This document shows positions 56,571-64,000 of a DNA stretch of 64,000 nt, piece after piece. The translations under genes and the position numbers were made by a program. The stretch lies in contig JAJKFL010000014.1 in assembly GCA_021186555.1 (NCBI GenBank), positions 33,042,033-33,106,032 of the forward strand, written 5' to 3'. Numbering within the stretch: position 1 is the first letter of the stretch; every line of letters begins with the position of its first letter. The notes beneath the pieces are model-generated. The model saw only the letters and a program-made list of their open reading frames with translations, was not told the origin of the DNA and searched no databases. The stretch is from Reticulitermes speratus (lineage: Eukaryota > Arthropoda > Insecta > Blattodea > Rhinotermitidae).

Positions 56571-56577
56571 CTAACTA

Positions 56578-56893
56578 ACTCCATGGAGCAGAGTCCTTCT
56601 TGAGAAGCTAACAGGTCGTCAGCTAGTCAAAAAATTCCCTGCGTTTTATGGAACCCGAAGGTTTATTACCGCACTCACAAGAGCCCGCCACCTGTCCCTA
56701 TCCTGAGCCATATCAATCCAGTCCATGCCCCCCATCCCACTTGTTCAAGATCCATTTTAATATTATCCTCCCATCTACGCCTGGGTCTTCCAAGTGGTCT
56801 CCTTCCCTCAGGTCTCCCCACCAAAACCCTGTATGCACCTTTCCCCTCACCCATACGTGCTACATGCCCCGCCCACCTCATTATTAGTAACAA
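56578..56893 (-). pseudogene. LINE 3' tail, best-preserved copy
   Basis: On the minus strand [20 protein letters not shown] then [17 protein letters not shown] and EDNIKMDL (56875-56740) runs into [19 protein letters not shown] with stop at 56646-56648, after a shift of frame near a run of six C (56728-56733 on the plus strand). The 3' UTR follows, and the plus strand shows CTTGAGAAGCTAACAGGTCG at 56600. The short tandem GTTA repeat (plus CTAACTAACTAACT) at 56566-56580 is the likely 3' terminus. This tail type follows the reverse transcriptase in RTE/jockey-like LINEs. Only one frameshift and few stops make it the youngest tail in the window. Confidence 0.8.
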
Positions 56894-57115
56894 AGAATTA
56901 GTCCAAGTCCGAGGCTCTGTATAGTGTTTCGTAACATGGTAATTTTTTACGGTGAGGAGTTGTTAGTACCTCGCCCAACCCCCAAGCTGGAGGACCACCC
57001 CTTGTCGGCTGTCCGCGACTGCATATTCGCAGCTACCCTCCATATTCGGAAGCCATTCCTCCATCCGCAACCCGAGGACGCGCCATGCCGTGGTGACAGG
57101 GACCCACCAATACCT
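56894..57115 (-). mobile_element. Second non-LTR-like 3' fragment
   Basis: The minus frame from 57150 reads SRTADKGWSSSLGVGRGTNN then SSP, followed by a TTACGAAACACTATACAGAG stretch. From memory, this combination is a recurrent repeat-derived sequence in insect gene sets. Its class is not certain. It abuts the LINE tail at 56893 in the same orientation. Confidence 0.5.
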
Positions 57116-57400
57116 ACAACTAGCTCAGGTAATTGAAAAAGTCGTACCAAGGACTCTCTTTAATATCTTCCACTATCCCAGGCAATTCAAGACATTCAGT
57201 TCCAAAATCTCTCTGCAATACATTCCATTAGATCAGGCAATTATAAAAAGCAGTACCAAAAACTCACGGTAAGATATTCCACCATTTGAAATAATCCAAA
57301 GCATCCGGTACCAAGAATTTACCTTATTCTCTTATACTAACTCAGATAATTATCCGAGTTGTTGTAAGAGACTACATACAGTACCAAGATCAAGTTCAGA
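57116..57400. repeat. ~54-bp minisatellite, about 5 units
   Basis: Units contain CAGGTAATTGAAAAAGTCGT then ACCAAGGACTCTCTTTAATA and TCTTCCACTATCC. Starts fall near 57126, 57179, 57234, 57286 and 57343, spacing 52-57. Variation between units is high. No open frame is conserved. Confidence 0.7.
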
Positions 57401-57404
57401 ATCT

Positions 57405-58685
57405 CGCAATTATTTTATGCGGCCCAGTAACAGGTCCACGGGAAGCCCAGAGAGATATTAATAGTGGACACTGGAATTCGAATATATATACGTAATTATT
57501 CTAAGGTCATCCTCCTTTAATCTGTGTTTAAAATTGGAATTGAAATTTGCTGATTTTGTCTAGCCCGTGTCAAGTCTTGTAACACTCAGAGGAGACCTGG
57601 GCCGTGCGAAACATGAACAGCATCAATCTGGACACAAGAAAATAAGGGAAGCGAACGATGTTACATAGTTCGTTCGGAGTATTACAGTACGTACACTGAA
57701 ATGTCCGTAGGTGAAAATTGCTACTGGGAATTGAAAGAAAAATTGCTATGTAGTAAGTAATGAGATAATAACTTTTATGAAAATTTGTCCAATTTTAATT
57801 TGTAACCTCTAGACTGTAGGCCTAATTAATCTTGTGTAATTATGGGGCATTTTTCCTTAAAATACGATTATGAGGAGGTTAATAAAACGTGCGAGTGGTT
57901 ATGATTTGTGTAATTTCATATATACAGCTTTATTTCTAAGGTAAAATATAAAGTAATATATATTAATTGTTTCAGAGAAATGACAATGCTTGAAATGTAA
58001 GATATATTTTAAACGATTATTGACAATACAGTGAAGACTGAATGTGACGTAATTTTCATGGAAACGTATTACTTTAGCTTTTTATAGTTTTATCTTGTTT
58101 TGACAGATATTTATTTCAAGGAGTTCGTTTATTGCAGTTTCAAATATATTGTCCCAACAAGACTCTTAGCAAATAAATAGAGTTAGGTACCAAATATTGT
58201 AAAGTCTGCCTAAATGCTGCAGAGCCAACGAACCGAATGATAGATGCATCTGAATTCAGATTTTATCATTGAAAATTAATTGTCGCAAAGGTATTAAAAA
58301 CATAAATTCAGACATTATTTTTCCGTGTCATTTTGCCTACGTCATTATTTCGATATTCATGTATGAAAAAACAAGTCTGTTATTTCAAATACAAACAGAT
58401 TTTACGACACACATAGTAACACTTTCTGCACCACTAATGAGCCAGAGTTCAACTAAATTAGCTACTAAATAATGAGCTTAAAACGCTGAGAGAATATCAA
58501 CGAAATTAGTGATGGAAATCACTTCATGATTGAATAATGATGAGCACTGATTTAGTATAACGTATACTGCAGACACCTACTTTGTAATTTGTTGTCTTTA
58601 TTATAATACAAGATATAATAGATAATTATCTATTAATAAGTATTAAAACTGGCCTACGTGCTACCGTCAACCACTACAACATTCA
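57405..58685. other. No recognised gene
   Basis: AT-rich; a 67-codon plus frame at 58269 has no domain. No tandem array noticed. Confidence 0.4.
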
Positions 58686-58772
58686 TTAATTTCGTCATTA
58701 TATGCCAGATGTTTCGTTCGTGCTGATCATCCTCAGGCATTTAAGTACACGACTTTAAAACTCAAAATAAAT

Positions 58773-58775
<3 letters not shown>

Positions 58776-58803
<28 letters not shown>
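58776..58803. repeat. (AT)n microsatellite
   Basis: About 28 bp of alternating AT lying ~40 bp beyond a possible MITE arm (58695-58740). Confidence 0.9.
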
Positions 58804-58809
58804 CAAATT

Positions 58810-59610
58810 TGTGAGATTGCTCAAATTGTACAAGCCATAATAATCTTTATGTAGCATTAAAATATAATTGTTTTATATTTATCGTATGTGGTTTCTTTGT
58901 TGTATATCTTCCTGTTTTGTCTAAAAGTTGTTAAAATCCTTATTTTAACTCGAGTACTCGAGGAATATATTGTACTTTTCTTTACTGAAGATTTAGGATG
59001 CATATACACGGCACTCTGAACGTTGCATCAATACAAGGGTTTTGGCATTTTCTTTTAAAAACGACCAGTATAACGAAATATCCACACCACAAAAATATGG
59101 ACCTTATTAAATTCCATAACTTTAATCTGAAAAATGCATTTCGTACGGTGAATAAATAAAGTTACAGGCTTACAAAGGAAAATAATTTCTATTTGCTGCC
59201 ATGCAATTAGGCGTATAAAAAGAGATTTGTATATGGAAATATAAATTTCTTGCATGTCCACCAATATTTTACCTGTCGTCCTGTGGTTACCAGGATACCA
59301 TATGCGGTTTTTACATACATAAAACGAACTACATCCACCGTTGTTTGTCGTTAGGCAATGGTTCGTAATTCATAAATCGATTAAATGTTTCCATTTCGGT
59401 AAGTTACTGAAAATATGTGTGACGTTAGCGTACATCCTTTACTTTACAGGGCTTGTATTTAATAACACCTGAGAATATTTTAGTGTTTGTTTATTATACT
59501 TCATTAACTTTTGTGTGCCAGTTAAAAGGTTAAATATATATCCGTTATTACAGAAGAGCTGGAAATATTCTGTTCGTCAACAAGACTATAACATACGTAA
59601 CAGGCTTACC
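58810..59610. other. No recognised gene
   Basis: AT-rich spacer; one 69-codon minus frame (59264-59055) without a domain. Confidence 0.4.
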
Positions 59611-59614
59611 ATAA

Positions 59615-59800
59615 TTACAGTTTCAAGGTTATATTCTTCTGGAATGTGTCGCCGTATGGTTTGGTGGCCAAGTACTAACGTTTCGGAGGAATTTGAAGTC
59701 CCTTCTTCAAAGTCAGATTTTCTTACTTGATTAATGCAGCTGTTTTCTTCAAAACGTTTGTACAAATCTACCAAACTACACGGCGTCACTCTCTACACTA
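59615..59800. mobile_element. FB MITE copy
   Basis: Left arm AGTTTCAAGGTTATATTCTT then CTGGAATGTGTCGCCGTATG and CTAACGTTTCGGAGGAATTT. Right arm TTCAAAACGTTTGTACAAAT then CTACCAAACTACACGGCGTC. The minus frame reads SSETLVLGHQTIRRHIPEEY then NL, the clearest example of the FB arm peptide. Confidence 0.75.
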
Positions 59801-59940
59801 CGTGCTTTTCATACTAACGGCCGTAAGAACATATTAATTTGGGGAAAGCCTCAGAATAAGACTAACTGTTCTGCAGTCTGCAGTACATAAATGTCAAAGA
59901 CAATAAATGAAGGAGCAAGTGTATTATGGACATGTTTTGA

Positions 59941-60133
59941 ATTATGTCTATATTCTTAAATTCATGCACGCATTTAAATTAGGTGCCCTTTTTTAAGTTG
60001 CGTATGTGCACATGTATAATTTCGGTACATGTCTCCAGACTAAGTGCACATCTTTAAATTATGTTCATGTCTGTAAACTATGTGCAAGTTTTTAAATTAT
60101 ACGTACGTCCGGAATTTACATACACGTATGTAA
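59941..60133. repeat. 19-bp minisatellite, 10 units
   Basis: Units start at 59941, 59960, 59978, 59997, 60020, 60040, 60058, 60077, 60096 and 60115. Most are 18-20 bp, with one of 23. The consensus is near ATTATGTGCATGTCTTTAA. Each unit carries a TG/CA-rich centre and ends in TTTAA or a variant. Confidence 0.8.
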
Positions 60134-60404
60134 ATATGTCTTTCTCTTCGTCTTAGAAAACAGAAAAGAGTTTTATGTGATGCCTTAGGTATGACATTTT
60201 CATGACCACATGGAGGATTCGCTGCAGAACATGAAAGTTTAGCTTTTCTTAGTCTAAATATCGGGTACAGAACTGTATAGATTGTGTATGACAAGTTTTA
60301 TTAGTAAGCAAGGAAAAAAAGTATCTTTTGAACTGAACTTCTAAAGTGATGGATTTTCTTTATGATAATTTTAAACAAACGTATTATGATTGCTGACTTA
60401 CTGA

Positions 60405-60480
60405 ATGTGATGCGATGTGATTTCATACTTGGCACTAACGTTTTAGATGTAATTTCTGCCTTCATTTTCATGACAGAATT
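60405..60480. mobile_element. Possible FB MITE left-arm fragment
   Basis: GATGCGATGTGATTTCATAC then TTGGCACTAACGTTTTAGAT and TTTCTGCCTTCATTTTCATG resembles the FB core and arm, but no right arm was found. Confidence 0.3.
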
Positions 60481-60484
60481 ATTC

Positions 60485-61390
60485 TATACGTTATTTTAAT
60501 GAAATTTACGTAATGAACGCATAATAGAGAATTGTATCAAAAAATTATCACGTGAATATAGTTGTGTTTTACACTGGTCCACTGCAATACTTACTTTACA
60601 AGAAAGTCATATAGAAATTTAATAATTTTATGAAAATAAAGGTGGCTGTCCAATTCAGAAATTGTCCCATGACCGAAGACACAGATCTCATTAATGCGCA
60701 AGGATTCCATCTGCAACACTTTTTGTTAAAGATGAATACTTAATGAAATATGACGAAAAATAATTTTTAGCAGTGCAGTGTGATATGCGTTACGAAGTAG
60801 TATTAAAAGAATAGCTTCACATAGTCACAAAATGAATATCCACGTCAAAGAGGTAAAGAAAATCTGAAAGAAAACCTATGCAAAATAACGTGTTGCAAAT
60901 TGGAGTTGGTATAAGAATTAACACTCACCATTCTTACGGTATTGATTCAGACCTGGAGACACATTGCTTCTTTTAGATCATGCCAGAGTTCTTTTTTTAT
61001 TCGATCCCTAAAACCGTTAGCCCTTTAAAGTACCATATTTATTATATGTGCACCTTATTTAACACTAAAATATCTAATTGCCTGGTTTATAGTTTCTTTT
61101 TCAGAATAAACAGCCATTATATTCTCATGCAGCATTAAACTTATCTTAATAATGGAGACACGATGCATTTTCTGCGTGACTTATGTGCTTACGTATTCCT
61201 GTCTGTTAGTCAGTACGGGGCTAATAAAATGCGAACTATGATTGACCGCTTCTGCGTGCTATTGATGAATATATGTTACTGGTATTACTTTAGAAGAGGA
61301 CCAAGAGATGCCAGCAATGTACAGCAGTGAGAGGTACCTATGTTTCAGTCAGTACTGTACTCTCAGTCTTTATATGAAGAACGTTACATA
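60485..61390. other. No recognised gene
   Basis: AT-rich spacer with no notable frame, repeat or tandem array. Confidence 0.4.
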
Positions 61391-61395
61391 CGTTA

Positions 61396-61562
61396 CAGGA
61401 GGGGTGAACAGACCCCGGAAACCAGGTCACCTGGGCGACTAAATTTTATCTGTGGCGCCTAAAAGTTTTGGGTCCTCAGTATGGAACTTGCGTTATGTCA
61501 CCCTTCTGTCGCCTATAATTTTAAAGTGACTCCTGTTTTCCTAGAAAATTCGTGCACCCCTG
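61396..61562. mobile_element. Candidate hAT-like MITE
   Basis: Ends CAGGAGGGGTGAAC and (reading inward from the right) CAGGGGTGCACGAATTTTCT form a short inverted repeat of hAT type, 167 bp apart. The flanking octamers ATACGTTA and CATTTTAG do not form a convincing duplication, so borders and class are tentative. Confidence 0.4.
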
Positions 61563-61914
61563 CATTTTAGTAATATAAACTATGTAACTTTCTTCTGACC
61601 AAAGCTGAAAAGACAATACCGGATGAAACGTAGGTAGTCTGCCTTTTACCGCCTTTGATGATCTCACTGAAAGCAGTTAAATCATGATTTCAGTGCCCCT
61701 CAAGAGTTCTAATATATGAGTATAATAGAAGATCAATGAAAGGTTTATAGATGACGTAGCTAGCGATGGGAAGTGACCAATTTTGCCGCTGGATATTTAA
61801 CAGCATTTCACCATTAGGCCGAAGTAACGTTGACGGTTGTAGAAACTGCGCCACTTTGGACAGAAGTTACTTGACAGGTATGAAATTAAACTGGAGAGAA
61901 ATGAAAAATCTTGC

Positions 61915-62150
61915 TGAGATTTCAGGCTTCCACCGCTGTGTAATTAAGCTTTCGCTGTTCTGAAATATTACACAGCGTATCTTACTAGCTGTTCACCGAC
62001 GTTTCGGGATAGTTTATCGGTCCCATATTCAAGGGCTGCTTAACCCTTGAATATGGGTAAGATTGACTGTCCCGAAACGTCGGTAAAAACTGCCAACATA
62101 AGCTGCCTGAACTCCCAGAAGAGCGAAGACCTCAAAATTTCTTAGAACAC
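61915..62150. mobile_element. FB subfamily 2 MITE with near-perfect central hairpin
   Basis: Starts GAGATTTCAGGCTTCCACCG, like 50247, and ends CCAGAAGAGCGAAGACCTCA. The centre (61995-62084) folds almost completely: ACCGACGTTTCGGGATAGTT at the left pairs with ACTGTCCCGAAACGTCGGT at the right, and CCCATATTCAAGGG pairs with CCCTTGAATATGGG. The loop is under 10 bp. Confidence 0.8.
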
Positions 62151-62332
62151 GTATAGCACAAAAACCCTTGGAAAGCCTAGGCTTAAGTGAAAAAGTAATG
62201 ACTATTAAAAAGGGTCTTAAATATTGTGTGAGAGCGTGGACACAGTTCTTGTGACTGAGATAAGGACCAGTGGCCGGTTCTTTTACCGACTGTAACGAAC
62301 GTCAGGTTTCCTTAAAAACTGGTAATTTATTG

Positions 62333-62390
62333 AGCAGCTGAGAGGTTGTTGGCTTGTCAAGAAGAAATTTATTCCATGGAATTATTTTGC
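62333..62390 (-). mobile_element. LINE 3' UTR fragment
   Basis: GAGCAGCTGAGAGGTTGTTG then GCTTGTCAAGAAGAAATTTA and CCATGGAATTA matches the 3'-UTR/terminus of the LINE tail at 56580-56640 on the same strand. No coding part remains. Confidence 0.45.
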
Positions 62391-62469
62391 AAGACAGCTA
62401 CGCTGAATATTTTAAGGCACTTTATATTGGTAAAATGTCCCTATGTATGCTATAATCAAGTGTGACATC

Positions 62470-63500
62470 ATGTGACGTATGGTTGAGTGCAGGCAAAGTT
62501 CCACGCATTCTTAACGTCATGGAGATGAAGAATTAGATTTAGGTCTCGACGACTTTACCCTCGGGGAAAGATCCTCCTATACAAATCGCATAGTAAGTTG
62601 GATGCACTGCAGGTACGGCTTACAATACCGTAATCCCGGGATCCCGAATTCTGGGATCCCGGTCATTTTTTTCCGGTATTCAAATACCGGTATTGATACG
62701 AAAATGCCGGTTTTTCGGTACTAATTTAAAAAAATAATTGTTTATGATTTATTCACATAAAGGTTATAAAATCGATAACAATAAATCTGTAATATTACTG
62801 AATTTGCAACTGAGGGATTGTTACACGCAATACGAATGTGACGGAAACCTGACAACGTCATGAAGCTCAGATCTGGTTCACTGGACACTTTGTTGCACAC
62901 AAAAGAAAAAGTAAATATTGCACGTTAATGAATAATTCAGAGATTGCTGTATTATAAAAATCTAAAAATATTTTGCTGTTAGCGAGGTAGTTTTATAACG
63001 ACAATATGTGACGGCGAGTCATGACATACTTATCACCAAGATAAGGGAGCAACAACCAATCGACTGCCTTTGCTGGAATTGTAGCGCACAGTAGCCACGT
63101 GATGTGCAGACCCGGCCCTCAGTACTACGAGTGTTGATGAATCTGTCCATGAAGTCGTATTTTTAATAATCTTAATAATTTTTTCGTCAAAATATTTATT
63201 ATTGTAATAAAAGTTTGATATAAAACATGAGTTCAAGTAATTACTTCTTTTTTCCTTACGTCATTGCACCTAATTGTCATCAAAACTTATTGAGAAAAAT
63301 GTTTGTTTTTGGAATACCAGTATTAATACCGGTATCCCGGTTTCATGAATTAAAAATACCGAAATACCGATATTAAGAATTTGACTGGTATTGTGAGTTC
63401 TAGCAGCAGCGCTCGTGTAGAAGCTGTGGTGAAGAGAGAGAAACCTCTACTTCTACCGGCAATCAAACCCCTATTCCTCGATCGTGCCTCTTGTAATGTA
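62470..63500 (-). mobile_element. SINE-2 copy split by a 771-bp insertion
   Basis: Left part (62470-62622): AAAGTTCCACGCATTCTTAA, GACGACTTTACCCTCGGGGA then AAGATCCTCC. Right part (63394-63500): AGAAGCTGTGGTGAAGAGAG then CTACCGGCAATCAAACCC, which on the minus strand contains GGTTTGATTGC, the B-box region. Compared with the uninterrupted copy at 53425, the insertion falls between the AATGGGTAGGCC-like and AGCTGGAAGCTGTGG-like blocks. Confidence 0.65.
62623..63393. mobile_element. Unclassified DNA element rich in GGTAT/CCGG palindromes
   Basis: It begins CAATACCGTAATCCCGGGAT and ends with GGTATTG (63387-63393), giving a CAATACC terminal inverted repeat. Both flanks contain multiple ATACCGGTAT-type palindromes (about 62668-62695 at the left; 63319-63375 at the right), while the middle is AT-rich. 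I saw no target duplication. The 67-codon minus frame at 63236 is not a transposase. Confidence 0.6.
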
Positions 63501-63504
63501 GTCA

Positions 63505-64000
63505 GTTTAATGACTGAGTTCTCCCGGCTTCAATTTGCCCAAATAACAGATATTATATAGTAAAAGTGGAACACCTTAGGTCCGTCCGTCCGTCTGTGAC
63601 CCAGTATCAGCGATCAAAATATTTGTTGGATTTATATGAAACTCGGTGTAGTAATTATTTCAAAAAAGTTTTCGAGCAAGCATGAATTTTGTGAAAATCA
63701 GCTGTGTGACAGACATACTTCGCTTAAGGGCGTAAGTTAGTTTATACCCGTAATTGACCGTGTTTTTAAGATATCTCGACGAATTTCCGTCTGTAACGTA
63801 TAAGATCTCATGTGATGGGATTCAGCAATCACGAGTTTCGTAAAATTCGGAGCAATAAAATTATACTGTACTTAGAAGTGTAAATGAAGTTCTGGCCGTG
63901 TCTTCAGCACTTTTCGTCGGACTTATAAAATCTGGTACACAAGATATCCATAACGTATTATTGAGTAACTGTGAGCTTCGTGAGAATATCGGTGCAGGTT
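63505..64000. repeat. Repeat-like block with GTCCGTCCGTCCGTCTG motif
   Basis: CCGTCCGTCCGTCTGTGACC (63582) followed by ATTTATATGAAACTCGGTGT is, from memory, the type of sequence seen in a widespread arthropod dispersed repeat. There is no second copy in this window. The block runs to the window end without a recognisable boundary. Confidence 0.4.

Overview
The window reads as a gene-poor stretch of a large animal genome, most likely an insect. The organism call is inference from repeat content. tRNA-derived SINEs, 3'-truncated LINE tails, foldback MITEs whose arms read as 'TRRHIPE-x-NL' and a repeat reading 'VPCG-x-DRR-x-DMTKL' are, from memory, typical of cockroach and termite (Blattodea) assemblies. 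I found no bacterial operon, rRNA, CRISPR array or convincing host exon. The longest ATG-initiated reading frame is 179 codons and it lies across a foldback element.

Layout. 0-10 kb: a SINE cut by the window edge, a decayed pogo-type DNA transposon (3141-5737) holding a nested hAT-type MITE, a Tigger-type MITE (6138-6604), a LINE tail and a dimeric ~40/80-bp minisatellite (7830-8245). 10-25 kb: a mariner/Tc-type transposase C-terminus (about 10440-10795), a dispersed 3'-end family called R5 here (one copy split by a SINE), foldback elements, and LINE and SINE copies. 25-34 kb: an internally deleted hAT element (25373-25999), a Tc1/IS630-type transposase pseudogene on the minus strand (29350-30530) that runs into an R5 copy, and a mariner-like MITE with a 136-bp inner palindrome. 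35-36 kb: a ~98-bp minisatellite whose period is close to 33 codons. 37-48 kb: more SINEs, an inverted-repeat MITE (39410-39672), a 38-bp minisatellite (44632-45140), reverse-transcriptase remnants (46380-46925), a SINE and a CA tract. 48-64 kb: many foldback elements, SINEs, a ~54-bp minisatellite split by LINE fragments, a 19-bp minisatellite (59941-60133), a 90-bp near-perfect hairpin (61995-62084) and a SINE split by a 771-bp insertion with terminal CAATACC motifs (62623-63393).

How it fits together. The elements do not form a pathway. The window records layered insertion: hAT inside pogo, SINE inside R5, LINE fragments inside a minisatellite, and an unknown DNA element inside a SINE. Every transposase and reverse-transcriptase reading frame I could follow is broken, so nothing here looks autonomous. 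The most unusual parts are the five minisatellites, the foldback family with a conserved hairpin core, and the apparent origin of the R5 repeats as solo 3' ends of the Tc1-like transposon. Family names (SINE-1, SINE-2, R5, R6, FB) are local labels. Boundaries were read by eye and are usually good to about 10-30 bases, except where a target-site duplication is given.
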